From Adiantum capillus-veneris (Eukaryota > Streptophyta > Polypodiopsida > Polypodiales > Pteridaceae): a stretch of 64,000 nucleotides of DNA. The notes below the pieces were generated by a model. That model worked only from the letters and a program-made list of their open reading frames with translations. It searched no databases and was not told the origin of the DNA. The position numbers and the translations under genes are program-made. Location of the stretch: NCBI GenBank assembly GCA_014529385.2, contig CM043943.1, positions 105,060,355-105,124,354 on the forward strand, read 5' to 3'. The stretch's first letter is position 1; each line of letters starts with the position of its first letter. This document shows, piece after piece, positions 12,180-24,239 of the stretch.

Positions 12180-12723
12180 CTCCGGCCCTTCATAAAATTT
12201 CCCTGGTTCTTTTGGTTGTCACAATAGTTGCTCAACAATGATTTGTCGATCTTGCAAAGTGTCTTTTTTATAATGAGATGGAACACTAATTGCTCCTGCT
12301 TTGTCATTGTCTATCCTACTTTGTTCATGGGCACAGAGTTGACAAGTTTAGTTTGTATCTCTTTGTTTTGCAATATTTCTAGGTTTGTTTGGGATACTCC
12401 CTTTAAGCCCATCTTTTCCATGGTGGAATGCAAATCTCCCCATAGGTGTGGTCGTATCTTTAATAGGTCACCCAATGTGATTGTGCATTGGATTGGATTT
12501 GCCATAATGGATTGCAAATTTTCCATGTCCAAGGTTTGTTTTGGTCTACTTAGTTCCTTCGTTTTGCAGACCTATGATTTCTCTTCATTTTCACCTAGGT
12601 ACAAACGTAGTGTCCGCAGGGTTCCATATTTTGGAACTATTAGTATAGGTGAATCTGCAACATTGTCCTCTAAAGTTTTCGACTCTCCCTTCTTTGGTGC
12701 TTTTTCTCTGATGGTTTTGTTAG
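12180..12723 (-). pseudogene. gag-pro spacer protein relic lacking the protease core (copy 3)
   Basis: CTITLGDLLKIRPHLWGDL and VPMNKVG (12532-12311) match the region just before the protease in copy 2. The next recognisable residues, SVPSHYKKDTLQDRQII, match the end of the copy 2 protein, so the catalytic part is deleted. The codon matching the copy 2 pro/pol TAG is TAT here. Confidence 0.7.
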
Positions 12724-14062
12724 CACTAGGTTGGTAATGGGACACTTTTATGTCCTGGGACACTTTTATGTCCTGTTAAGTGACCATTTTCCTTGAATTA
12801 TGTCAAGAGTTTCAAAATGGAATTTGAGATGCTATCTATCTAGAAAGTTGTCTCATGAGCTGAAAAAAACTCGACATTTTTTTGGAATATCAATTCCATC
12901 TTTAACCTTGTCCTTGCACAACATTTCACAACCTAAACCGTGTGAAAAAACGGGTCCTGTTTTTGGCTTTTTTCAACTTTTTGCAACTATACCACTCTAG
13001 AATTCATGTTTGTGAGGTCTATAATGCTAGAGAACTATCTTTAGTAGTCCTCAACATGTCCTGATGCTTCTAGGGAGAAATAAATGTTAAAGTTGTAAGT
13101 TATGACCAAATTACAAAAATTGTCAAATCCTGTTTTTTAGCCAATTTTAGCTCTTCTATGATTTTTTTGGTGGCCTTCATGATATCCAAATGAAGTTTTG
13201 ATTTTCTATGTCGCATATTGTAACATAAAGCTAATATTCCTTGAGTTTTGGGGCACCTAATACCCTATTTTTCATAGTAGACAACGATGGTTGATTTTTT
13301 TAATTATAGAAGAAAACGAAACATTCTAGTATATCAAGTATAGCTTTTTCAATATTGATAGTTTCTTGTGACAACTACATGCATTTTGTAGGTAGTAACC
13401 ATATCTAGTCATAAGGATCAAATTTGGCTAGATATTGAATAGTTTCTATGGGATTCTACAACTCATAATGTTGAACCCAGTTTTTTCATGTTTGTTGTAT
13501 TTAGCACTTCATCTTTGTCCCCAAGATTCCCCTTGGTAAAAGATGTATTATTCTTTTGACATGCTCCATGGCTCCTTATGAACCTAATGTACAATAGGGA
13601 ACTAAGAAAACATGCATATATTATTTATATTGAGCGTGGCTATAGAAACTTTGATGATAGGTTTGCAGAATGGTAAAAATTCAACTTTTTTGTACCTATT
13701 TCTTTTGGCAAAACAAAAAATAGTGAGTGAGAAGCAATCATATGTTCAGATCACCAACCCATTGAAGTTAACTAGGGAATTTATCTCAAGTCCTACAAAA
13801 ATCCCTAATCTTATTTTTATGCAACAAAACGTAAGAAATGACTGTTTTGATGAAAATGTACTGGTCCATCAACTTTGGAGGCTTGGTGTGACCAAAAGAT
13901 GAGAAATTTTACAAGTTTCTTATTTTTTCCATGTGTAGTAGTCCTTGAACTATAACCTCATGAAAGGATTTTACAAAATGAGTGGATCTACTATGGTTTT
14001 GGAGGTTTTTTTCAAAACCCTGAAAGGACACTTTTATGTCCTGTTAGGTTACCAACCTAGTG
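12724..14062. mobile_element. 1339-bp terminal-inverted-repeat transposon inserted in copy 3
   Basis: The left end reads CACTAGGTTGGTAA and the right end is its reverse complement. Both are flanked by TTAG (12720-12723 and 14063-14066), a possible 4-bp target duplication; alternatively TTA with one unmatched G. The hairpin GGACACTTTTATGTCC occurs at 12740-12755, 12758-12773 and 14026-14041, just inside both ends. The interior is AT-rich with no coherent ORF, so it is probably non-autonomous. It interrupts the gag-pro frame of copy 3, which resumes on each side. The CACTA-like first five bases could mean a CACTA relative, but a 3-bp duplication would then be expected. Confidence 0.8.
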
Positions 14063-14942
14063 TTAGGATCTCTTTTGATTTCCTAATGACTTCTAGCTAA
14101 GGTTTCTATTTTTCTAGCATGGATTGAGTGATTTGCACTAAGTTTTTGTACAATTCTAATTTAGATGCTTCCATATCAGGTTCTACATAACTTTTCCATT
14201 TGGTTTCCAATGCTTGAGCGGCTTTCAATTTAGCTTGGAAATATTCCAAGGTTGCATTGATCGGTTTGTATATTTTGTCAACCAATACTGATCCTCCCAA
14301 TTTTGGTTCCGGTTCCTTAAAGTCGGATGACAACGTTTGCATCTTTTCCTCTACGTCCTTTTGTATCCTCTCTTTGATCTCCTTTTGTAGTTTATGTCTC
14401 TTGAGTTCATATCATTTGCATCATTTTTTCCTAGAGTCTTTGGATGAATTGATGGGTACATCCAATCCACTCATATTTTTTTGTTTATTCCTCTTGGCAT
14501 GTTCCCTTGTCACTACTCAAACTGGTGGGTTCCACTTCTAATGAACTACTCAACACAAATTGAACTATGTTTATGGCGGTCTTCCCTTTGTTTCTGGATT
14601 CCTAGGGCAATCTTCATCCCTTGCAACCACACGCTCCACAATATGCCTCTATAGGTCTTGCATTCTTATCTATTTTAGGACATACATTTTTCCAATGGTT
14701 ATCCGATCCACAGTTATGGCCATTTCCGGTTTTTGGTTTAGGCATTGGATTGATCATATGCGGTCTAGTTCCCTTGATTGCAATGAAGAAACATGTGTTG
14801 TATTTTATTGTGCTTGATACACTGGCTTTACTGAGATCGGAGTATTTTCTCAAACGTTGGTAGTTTTTTCTAGATTTGGGCTTGATCAAGCCTTTCAATG
14901 GTCCAAATGATACCAAAATCAAGGAGAATAATCTTATCAAGT
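14063..14942 (-). pseudogene. gag: gag C-terminal relic with zinc knuckle (copy 3)
   Basis: 14940-14614 encodes a relic of the nucleocapsid region (CGSDNHWKNVC and CGACG, aligned with the two knuckles of copy 2). 14342-14106 has GGSVLVDKIYKPINATLEYF, matching GGSVLVDKVHEPLDAL near the copy 2 gag end, and runs on without a stop into residues matching the start of the copy 2 pro protein (E-T-K-W where copy 2 has E-stop-R-W). Confidence 0.75.
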
Positions 14943-15136
14943 TGGTCTACCACCTTGCAAGTTTAGCTCCATAGATTCAGTCCCAAAAACCCCTTGACAA
15001 AAAAAAAGAATCAATGCACCACAGATCAGATGCAGTCCTGATTGTTTTCTATGTACCCTACTCCTATTGAACTTGAAAAGAGAGTGCAAAATGTGAAAAG
15101 TTTAACTTTCAATCTCAAATCTCTAATTTCTACTTA

Positions 15137-15370
15137 TGTGATACCCTTCTCGAGCATTAGCTAGTCTCAAGGACCCTTCACGTAACATGTCCTACTAAAC
15201 TTCTCGAGGTCCTTACCAAGTATCTCTAAATGTCAGGCCAAGGGCCACCCTGGAGGTCACGGACCTGGCCAAGGGCTGGCTGCCCAGTGGAGTAGGGATC
15301 CTAGGGCCAGGAGGCTATAAAAGGGACGTTGGGTGGAGGATTTGAACACAACAGTTCCCAGGGTTTCACA
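15137..15370 (+). mobile_element. short 234-bp LTR of an unidentified retrotransposon
   Basis: The segment starts TGTGA and ends TCACA, has CTATAAAAGG about 55 bases before the end, and is followed one base later by an iMet-type primer site. Only one copy is in the window, so the 5' limit rests on the TGTGA/TCACA pairing. The short length would fit a TRIM-like or Copia element. Confidence 0.6.
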
Positions 15371-15371
15371 T

Positions 15372-15383
15372 TGGTATCAGAGC
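15372..15383 (+). other. primer binding site, initiator-Met tRNA type
   Basis: TGGTATCAGAGC is the usual plant LTR-retrotransposon primer site complementary to the 3' end of initiator tRNA-Met. It lies one base after the LTR end. Confidence 0.8.
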
Positions 15384-15559
15384 CTCTCAATAGTGATGAT
15401 GTCAAAAAATGTGTTACTCTAGTCAAAACTAGAGGAAGTTATGGAAATTCAAGTGAACGCTTTGGGTTTTTCTCTAGTTTAGGTTGCCTTGTCCCTAGAA
15501 ATGGTGCCAAAATGCCGGTCGGCTACCAAGCCTCACCATATGAATGCTAGCAAAGCGAG

Positions 15560-16494
15560 AACCACAGACATAAAATAAATTCTCATCTAGCCACCCACAG
15601 ATCCATCGAAAAATGACCTCCATAAGATACTTCGACTTTTCCAAATCATAATATTTTGGCTCATATGACCAAATGTAGTAGCACAAGTTGTAATCTTTCT
15701 TCAAGGACTTGTATCACGTGTCGTCCACAAGGAGGGTGTTTGATTCATTGAAGTGCAGATGCTTGCACTACACTCTTTTTAGGAGCTTTAGAAAAATAGG
15801 CTTATTACCGAACTCCTTCAAAATTGATGGCACATATTTGACTGTGGGAGCCCACATCTCACATTGAAGCTAGTCAAAAATATCTCTTAGAGAAACTAAG
15901 CAGTTAGAACAACTATACAAATAAGAGTACCAAAGCAACAAACACACTACCAAATGAGTAAAGAACCAAAGTACAAAACAATAGAAAATTGTGTACACAG
16001 TACCAAAGTACCATAGAACCAAAAAACCAAAAACACAAATAGCACTAATTTTTGTACACAACAGTAAACAATACCAAATAGTACCAAAGTACCATATGGT
16101 ATTTGAATGTGTACAAATCAGTAGCAAAGTGAAAAATAGTACCAAAATCAGTAAAGACAGTTTGAAAGATAAGGGATAAATACCTAAAAAGAGGTCTTTC
16201 ATCTTCATCAATTTAGGGAAGCAATCATTCATTATATTCATCAAATTCTTCCTTTGGCTACATGACCAGAGGATCACGTAGCATCGCTTCCTCAAGTTGA
16301 TGATGAAGTCACCGCATCAGGTCTGACACCACACAATATTTGTATCGAGAGACTTGCACACCTTGGGGCCTGCATCCCATTGGGAATGGGATATTCCACA
16401 AATCTTTGGGTTTTTTAACACAATCCTTCAGTAGCACTCCATTGAAATCCAAAATAACAAGGCATCTATCGCTTGCCATTACATTTTTTGGCAT
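15560..16494 (-). pseudogene. decayed NIF/FCP1-like HAD phosphatase gene
   Basis: The minus strand reads CLVILDFNGVLLKDC (HAD motif I, with Asn for the second Asp, as I recall in some plant relatives), then after a frame shift near 16310 DFIINLRKRCYVILWSCSQ (motif II region) down to about 16185. After a TTTGGTACT-rich stretch that looks like an intron (16180-15890), an exon at about 15875-15560 reads KPIFLKLL..., FNESNTLLVDD (motif IV) and IRWICGWLDE-like residues. In-frame TAG and TGA codons lie inside the second exon. The family includes CTD-type Ser/Thr phosphatases. This is the only host-like gene recognised here. It may be a relic or a fragment carried by a transposon. Confidence 0.75.
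15900..16165. repeat. TACCAAA-rich degenerate simple sequence
   Basis: Many loose copies of AGTACCAAA occur in the putative intron of the phosphatase relic. A second, longer block is at 18190-19240. Confidence 0.7.
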
Positions 16495-16884
16495 TGATGT
16501 ATCTGGTCATTCTTCATTTAGCCACCAAGTGTCCCTATCTGTAGTACCACTAAACTATATGAGTAGAAGAACACAACCTTTTTGCAATAGCAAAGTTGGA
16601 CATTAGGCACCAGCAAAGTTTTATCAATTTTTGACAATAGGACATGACAATTTACAAACATATTACATCTTATAAGAGTAGAGTGACATGACACCAAACT
16701 CATTGACATAAGAAAAATGGGTTGGTATTTCATATTAAGCCAGAAGCAAGTGCAAAATTCTGTCACAATAGCTAATTCTTGCGGCGGCAGGTTTGCAGCT
16801 TGAGGCAACGACCAAGGAGACACTTTCTAGATTTCACATTGAAGAGTTGGGAAAGAGTGGTTGAGTCAATGATATCACCTATTT

Positions 16885-17640
16885 CTAAGGATGCCGCATC
16901 AGGTGTGTCTCCTCCACACCTTTGCCCTCCCCCAAACCTTTGGCCTCATCTGCACCTTTAATCGCCTCTGTAGGTTTAGCCCCTTTGGCCTCCTCCGTGT
17001 CAAAAGCCTCCTCCATGCCTTTGGGCTCCTTAGCACCTACAGCCTCTTGGGCACTTTTAGCACGTTCCACCGTCCATTTTGCCTTCTTCCTCTTCTTTCT
17101 ACCCACCTTCTCCTCTGCAACTTTTGATGCTGCATCCAAAAACTCTATCGTCGAGAGAACTTCAACTACCACCTCTTGAGCAGGCATTTCCTTGTTGATC
17201 TTCTTGCCTTGGTCAATCTCCATTTCAACGACTTCCTCATAAGGATCACTTCCCCTCTGTTGTTTATCTTGTTGTCCCCTTCCCTCTTTACCCTATTTAA
17301 TCCTCTCATGCACTTTGACTTTCAGCTTCCTTCTCCCAATCTTGAGTCCATAGTGCCCTCATCCCCTTTCCTTTCTGTTGTGCTGGCATCAAGGTCTTGT
17401 AGTATATCCTGCACTTCAGATTTTAGTTGATCGTATCTCCTACTTGAAGCTACAGTAGGCTCAGCCCCTTTCCCTTCCACTATGCTTGCATCAAGGTCTT
17501 GCAGTATTTCCTGCACTTCAGCTTTCACTTGATCTTCTCTCAAGCTTGAGCCTACAGTAGTCCAGCCCCTTTCCCTTCCATTGTGCAGGCATCAAGCTCT
17601 TGCAGCATTTCCTGCACTGACTTGTGAGGATCTTCCTGGA
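16885..17640 (-). pseudogene. relic encoding basic/acidic protein with about 33-residue tandem repeats
   Basis: Two frames (17543-17322, 17223-16885) encode low-complexity, coiled-coil-like protein. A unit with EVQEILQDLDAS plus EGKGAE-like residues occurs three times (about 17610, 17520 and 17420), about 100 bases apart. It could be an upstream part of the phosphatase relic or a separate gene. No domain recognised. Confidence 0.4.
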
Positions 17641-17762
17641 ACATGTGAGTTGCATCGGACTTGCTATGACAAGGGAGATCCTTCCAATACACTAGAGTGT
17701 TGTCATGTGTGTCTGCACCAAAAAATCATCTACCTACATATACACAAAGATGAAAGACAATA

Positions 17763-18032
17763 TTAGATCATCAGTTCAAATGAATATAAGCATACAACAC
17801 AAAACCCCACTTTCCTCTTCAATAATGACCTTCCTGACACCAAGGCATTTGCCTTCGAAGGGATTGCGGTGTTGCAACGTGCCTTCATGCAAATATCTTT
17901 TGTTCTCAACACAAGTGCAAAACACAATGGATGGTTCTGATGCCGACAAGGAAGCATGAAGGTACCGACCACGTAAGAAGCCTCTAAAGCCTCCCCACAT
18001 TCAACACATGAATTTCTTTTTAGTGTCCACAA
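17763..18032 (-). pseudogene. zinc-finger (RING-like) relic
   Basis: The minus strand reads CVECGEALEASY..., then LPCRHQNHPLCF and MKARCN. The C-x2-C, C-x-H-x2-H-x2-C and later Cys pattern resembles RING or PHD-like fingers. It lies upstream, in transcription sense, of the repeat protein and phosphatase relics and may be an exon of the same decayed gene. Function unknown. Confidence 0.4.
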
Positions 18033-18189
18033 TATGAGGCCTTGGAGACAATGTGCATGCCATTCCCCTCTTCACGTGGTAGCACATAGCTTTCTTAAAA
18101 AATTGTAATGGTCTCGGTTTTCCAAGCACTCATTATGCAGCTTGGCATTATCCTTTTGCAAACAGACATACTCTATTAACTTATCTACC

Positions 18190-19240
18190 AGAAAAAACAA
18201 TTAGCAACAAGGAAGAACATAAGCAGTACCAAAACAATATAAAAATGATACCAGAATAGAACCAAAACAATACCAAATAACTTGTACCACCAAAATAGTA
18301 CCAAAATACCACCAAAACGGTACCAATTCACCAAAATAGTCCAAAATAGTACCAAATGAAGCATACTAAACACCAAACAACCAAAGATAGAACCAATATA
18401 GCAACCAAGACATATTTAGTAGTGCCCAAATAGTCCCAATGCAGTACCAATGTATTTCCAAATAGCACCAAAAGAAATAAGGAAGCACCAAAAGTACCAA
18501 CGACATTAACAACATAGTACCCAAGTCAAACCCGGCAGTATCCTATAAGACCAACAAATCTGTAACTAGAAAATACCAAAGCAATACCAAAGGAGGTGAA
18601 AACAACACCAAATGATAAAAAAAGCACCAAGAGGATTGAGGATTGTGCCAACATAACATCCATTACAAAACAAAATATCCAGTATTTTAGTACCCAAAAG
18701 TACCAAACCAGTCCAATAGAGTACCAAATGTAATTAAGAAGGACTAAAATTTGTCAAGGAAAGTACCAACATAGCACTTGTTGTTTTAAAAATTACCCTA
18801 ATAGTTATATAAAGTAGCAATACAATTATCAAAGCACTATAAAATTATTTCAAGAAAGTAACCAAAAAATTTTAGAAAGTACCAAAACAATTTCAGAATA
18901 GTCCTTAAGGTTACCAAATGAACAAAAATGCAGCATAAGTACCATGGATTGTGCCAACATGCACCCAAGACAAAACCGCCAATACCTTATAAGACTCAAA
19001 ATTAGTAGCAAGACAGTGCCAAAGTAGTTCAAGAAAGTACTAAATGAAATAAGAAGCACCATAAAGAACCAAGGAAAGTACCTGGACAGCATCTAGTGTT
19101 AACCAGAGTACAAAAGCAGTTAGAGAAGGAACCAAAATAGTTCAAGAAAGTACCAAAAACACTTAAAAATGTCAGCAAATAAACCAGTCGAGAAGTCAAA
19201 CATGCCAAATCACCAAACCATGTGCAAGAAGAAACACTTT
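18190..19240. repeat. long TACCAAA-rich degenerate simple-sequence block
   Basis: About 1 kb of irregular AGTACCAAA-type repeats on the + strand, TTTGGTACT on the minus. No gene seen. The likeness to the block at 15900 suggests both are introns of one decayed minus-strand gene, or slippage-prone sequence. Confidence 0.65.
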
Positions 19241-19879
19241 CATTGGTCATACACAATGCAATAAGCCAGAAATACAATACCTCCTGCTGTTGAACCTCAG
19301 CTTGGAGCTTCTCGATATGTTCAAAAAACTCGTGTCACCGTAACAAGCACTGACTTGCTCCCAGCTGAACCTCTCTGATGTCTTCATTAGGGATAGGGAT
19401 TTGCTACCATAGCAGAACAATGCATACTTCAAGGGTATTGATGTCCTCCATTAAAATTTTTTCCATGCCCTCTTTACCTGCATATACCAGTAGTTGGTCC
19501 TTGTTTGTTTGAATAGAGACCTTAGGTATATTAGGTTTGTTGATCCTGGATGTGACACCAATTTTAGCAGTATTTGTCGCAATGCCTCTTAATCAAGTAG
19601 GTAGTCATCCACTGCCCCTATGCTAGCTTACTTTGGTTCTATGCAGATGTTGCTACCACTTTGAGCCATACGTGCCATCTTCTAGGGGAGGAATCATTTG
19701 GCCACCTCAATGCCTCAATTTTACAATCAAACCCATCATTCCTAGATGCTATCATCTACAACACTCCTTCCCCAAACCGGGCCCATGCTACTATATGCCC
19801 TGCTGGGTCTTTTTTTGTTGCATGGCATTTCTTGAATGCGTAGCATCTAGCAATTTTTTTGGTCAATTTTCCACCTTTT

Positions 19880-22004
19880 CAAATCTGTTTGTGACAAAGT
19901 ACAAGGATTTGCGAGAGGTAAAGGGTGTTGAGCACAAGATAGTTCCCAAGGAAGGGTACAAACGAAAAGCGCAGAAGCTAAGAAGATTGGGGGAGATTCA
20001 AAAGGAATCCCTTTGGCAAGAGATCAACCAGTTGCTAGATGCAGATATTATATACCCTGTGAAGGAATTAGAGTAGTTTTCGTCAGTGGTTATCAATCCT
20101 TAAAAGAATGGGAAATGGCGGTGTGAGACAACTACAAGTCACTGAATACATCGACTAAGAGAAACCACTACTCGTTACCATTTCAAGATGAGATCCTAAA
20201 TTAGGTAGCTAGCCACGAGAGGTATTCCATCATGGATGGGTTTTCAGAGCCAGCTGAAGACGACATTTATCTCTCCATGGGGATGTTTTGCCTATCGCAG
20301 GATGCCATTTGGGTTGGTGAATGCCTATGCCACTTTTCAGGATTGGATGAACAAGGTGTTTGGTCCCTACTTAGGAAGGTTCATTAGGCTTTTCATGGAT
20401 GACATAGGGTGATATAGCTCTAGGGAGGATCACATGTCAAAGATACAGCTATGTTTTTAGAGGCTTGATGAGGAAAGAGGTTAGTTGAACCCAAAGAAGT
20501 GCAATCTAACATAGCCTATAGCGGAGTTGCTAGGCCATGTTGTGTCGGAAAACGGAATTGAAGCGGATCTAGAGAAGGTTAAGAAGAATCTCAAGAAGAT
20601 TTGATAGGGTGAAGGAAATATTGTGTCAATTGCCGATGATGTGTCCTCCCAATCGAGAGGATGATTTTTATGTTGCCATGATGGTAGATACGATGGCTAT
20701 TGGAGCGATATTACTGTAGAAGGTGGGAAGAAGCTACAAGCCTATTTACTTCGAAAGCAAGGTATGATAAGTCCTGGAGAGACGACCTACAGTGAAGTGG
20801 AGGAGTGGGTCATGGCCTTGTTTTTTGCTTGTAGAAATTTCAAAGTACATCTGATTGTATGAAAGTTTTATGTGTTGATGACTAATAATCTGTTGCCCGA
20901 AGTGGTGTTGCACTTAAAGCCAGGGAAGCCAATTATGAAATGGGTGATAGAGCTACAAGAATTTGAGTTTTATTTCAAGGTAGACCATACAAGTCAGTCT
21001 CATTTGGCAAATATTTTGGTCAGTAAGGTCGTTGATTTGCCAAACTATTCAAAGGTGGTACGAGATGAAGCCAAAGAGGAGCCTGATTTAGTGGTAGCTT
21101 TCACCATGTAGTTTGATGGTGCATATAGGAGGGTGATATAGAAAGCGGGTGGAGGTGTGGTGATACGGGATCCACACGGCAAAGTGATTTTTTCAACTTC
21201 TTACGACTTGGAGGACGTTCATACCAATAATGAGGCAGAGTATCTTACTTTGCATTTGGGATTGAAGCAATGTGTAGAGTTTGGCATTTTCAGGTTAGAA
21301 GTAAAAGGAGATGCTTTGTTGGTCATCAAGTAGTTGTTAGGTCAATGGCAGGTGAAACGAGATTTGTTAAGACATTGGTTCTATGCCATTAAAAAGTTGT
21401 TGAAGTTTTTTAAAAAGGTTCAATTCAAGCATTTTAAAAGAGAGCAAAATCAAGAAGCCGACCAACTAGCAAGCAGCAAAGTGCAGGTACAGGTATATAT
21501 GTGGCCCCGGCCACTTATGCAGGTCGTGAGACTTTAAAGGAGATTGAAGATTTTTTTAGCACAAGCCAATTCCTAGAAAGGTTGTCCAAGTTGTAAAAAT
21601 GGAGGATAGAGCAAAAATCTCATAAATTTACATTGATAAGGGAGGATCTAATGACCTATGGACGGGAGGAAGTGCTATGAAGGGTGCTTTACAAAGACGA
21701 AATTGGCATGGTGTTGCAGTAGTGTCATGAGGAAAGTGGGCATCAAGGTAAAGACTAGGTTTCATTTTGAATTTTAAGGGCAGGATTTTGGTGGCCTTCA
21801 GTAGTACGTGATGTAAACTATTGGTGCATAACCTTCCATGAATGCCAGACTATAGGAGAGAAAAAGCTAGTAGCCAAGTCACAAGGGGCTATCATTGCCC
21901 AAAAATATTTTTAAAAGTGGGGTTTGGACGCCATTGGTCCACTCCCAAAGTCGACAAGTGGAAAGAAATACATTGTGGTGGAAATTGACTACCTTACCAG
22001 GTGG
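19880..22004 (+). pseudogene. pol: decayed Tat-like Ty3/gypsy pol (RT, two RNase H domains, integrase start)
   Basis: The frame starts with KYKDLREVKGVEHKIVPKEG and KAQKLRRLGEIQKESLW, then RT with frequent stops (FMDD-type motif near 20392), RNase H (about 20700-21100), and a second, archaeal-type RNase H (about 21110-21480: FDGAYRR, NNEAEYLTL, VKGDALLVIK). HHCC is poorly kept, and the integrase core start is readable at 21912-22003 (WGLDAIGPLPK, IDYLTRWV). It breaks off at 22004. The dual RNase H marks the Tat-type lineage, as in the 56-61 kb element. Many stops and frame breaks. Confidence 0.8.
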
Positions 22005-23804
22005 GTCGGGGATATGTAGCGTTGTACATGATGTACATACGGTTGTGCTTTTTTAGTGTGCTTGAGTGCTAGCAAAGTGTTGTAGGTTTTAAATTTAATA
22101 AAGCTTCTTTTGGTTGAACATGAATGTTCAACAGGGGTTGGGAAATGATGGTACAAGCAAAGTTTGTCCGAGCTAGAAGTGGTTCCAAGTAGTAATAAGG
22201 GTGCACAAAGGTGTTGGGTAAAGGGTTTAAGCTGGTATGTAAGGCACGGGTAGGCAAAGGCCAATGGAAATGCATGTAAAATGTGGGTTTTTGGTCGAAG
22301 ACTCTAGGGAAAAGATAATTGGGATGGCGGGTCAAGTGTCCAAAGTGATGTGCTAGTGCCTGTGAATGTATGTTCAAAGTGATCTAAAAGCCAGTCCATA
22401 CGCTCCTCAAACGGGGCCACTATGTGGAAGATATGGAAGTTCAAAGTTAGAAGGCTTTGCAGGTCCTTGACGTGCAAGCCAAACACGAGCAAATGGCCAA
22501 AGCTAATGCCAGCAGATAGGATTAAAGAGCTCAAGTTGTGGAGCATGCCGGTCTTCTCGGATTGTCAACCGAAGCTCTAATGAGAAAGTTATAGCCAATG
22601 GAATGTTTGTTAGGGGCCACTTATGGGCCAATTTACCCACATTGGAAAGCATGCCAACTAGGAGGTTTCATGAATTGACCCGGTTCTGGAATGTCATGTG
22701 CAATGTATGGGGTTAGCCAAAATTGACGGCTCATCAAAAGGAATCCTAAGGGCCAAGATATTGAAGGTGAAAGTTTATGCCAGTTGACTATAGGGCAATG
22801 CCGAATGAATTTTTTGTCTTTTGGTCGGCTCACTTGGTGAGGCCGTCAAAGCCAAAATAGAGACGAGGCAAAGGAGTTCAGAGTCAAAAACTACATCCTT
22901 TGGTGGGAGTTTGCAGCTCATCAATTGGGTGGGTGAGCAGGGAACTTGGGAGAAAAAATCAATTTTTGTCCAAGTTTTTGGAGGATTTTGGAGGCCTTGA
23001 GAAGGGGGGTGCTTCAAGAGCTACCACATGGCACTCAACTTAATCCACATGACAAAGAATTGTGGGAAGGAGGGGTATATAGGCAAGAGTGCACCCTTCT
23101 TATGGTGTATTACTTGGAAGAGGGAATCTCCCCTAGCGTGTGGCCATGGCGCCTGCCATTGGGGTGTTGCATGTGCGTGCGTGTCAATTGTGTTACACTT
23201 TGTGGCGATGTTGGCGGTCCTCGAGGCGGCGGTGGTTCGTGATGCAATTGATGATGTGGCATTCTCAATGGGGGCCGTTCTCCCGGGCCTTCAAAATAGC
23301 CAAAAGCTTTTACTGAAGAGTAGTGTACCCAAAAGGGTTGTCACAGCGTCATGAAAACCAAAATGGGCTCAAATGAGGAACTCTCAAGTGATAGAGAGAG
23401 AGGGAGGTGCTGAGGTGTAGGAAGACCATCAAATGTGCTAAAAGGGTGTACCCCCAAGTGGATCAAATGAGCCCTCATTCAAAAAGGAGTCCCCCTTGAG
23501 TTAAACAGGGAAGAAGAACCCCTTTTTTCTTTTCTTTTTTTGTAAATGATTTCTCCCTATAAGAGAAGAATTTTGAAATCTTTGTAAAGGGCTTTTTGGC
23601 CAAGAGAGTTTTGGAGCAAGTGGAGTGGAGATCTTGCTCTATGTAAGCCATGAGGTATGTGTAAGCTTGTGCAAGGAGAAGCTCGCCTTTCCCCCCCTCT
23701 CAGTGTCGATTCCCATCTCCCCTTCCCTTCTTCTACTTGTTTACTTTTCTTGTGCTAGCGGTTGCAGTGTGGTTGAATGCAACCCCAAACCGAGGTTTGT
23801 GTAT

Positions 23805-23852
<48 letters not shown>

Positions 23853-24239
23853 GTGTGAGTCTGTGAGGTTTGTGTGAGTCTGCGATGTGAAATAGAGGTG
23901 TTGGGTGTGTGATATGTGCTAGAGATTCCCTTGAAGCATGTGTGTGCATGTTGGTGTGGCAAAACGAGTGCGTGCATGTGAAATTGTGTGGATTTTGAAG
24001 GTGAAACCTAGTGGATTGGGGTGTTGTGTTTACCTTGGGCTATAGAGAGATGCACATTGTGTGTTCTGGGTGCTCAGCCCCTTCCCTCTTTCCCAAATGT
24101 CCTGAAAATGCTAAAAAGATTGATCTAGCAAATCCTAGAGAGGATCCAAAGCAAGATTACATTGCAAATGACTAGTTACTTGAAAAGGAATCATAGCTTC
24201 TTGCCACTCTTAGGAAGTACAAGGAAGCATTTGCTTGTT
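22005..24239. other. unassigned stretch with an (AC)n microsatellite
   Basis: No recognisable gene. Short frames are present on both strands without domain or codon support. A perfect (CA/AC) run occupies 23806-23845. Probably remnants of repeats I cannot name. Confidence 0.5.
23806..23845. repeat. (AC)20 microsatellite
   Basis: Forty bases of uninterrupted CA repeat. Confidence 0.97.

Larger units (their letters stand above)
9990..14942 (-). mobile_element. degenerate Ty3/gypsy relative of copies 1/2 (copy 3)
   Basis: Minus-strand remnants appear in element order from high to low coordinate: gag zinc-knuckle region (14940-14614), gag end joined to the pro N-terminus (14342-14070), pro N-terminal part (12723-12311), pro C-terminal end (about 12305-12180), RT (11993-11255), RNase H (about 11100-10690) and the first HHCC module (about 10350-10200). 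All are clearly related to copy 2 but much diverged and full of stops. The retropepsin core is missing between 12311 and 12305. The element is split by a 1339-bp transposon at 12724-14062. Confidence 0.85.

Noticed and set aside
12724-14062. Calling the inverted-repeat element a CACTA family member
   Set aside because: The ends start CACTA, but the flanks suggest TTAG or TTA and there are no CACTA-type subterminal repeats. Left unclassified.
23806-23845. Functional meaning of the (AC)n run and neighbouring ORFs
   Set aside because: Ordinary microsatellite. The ORFs through it are repeat artefacts.
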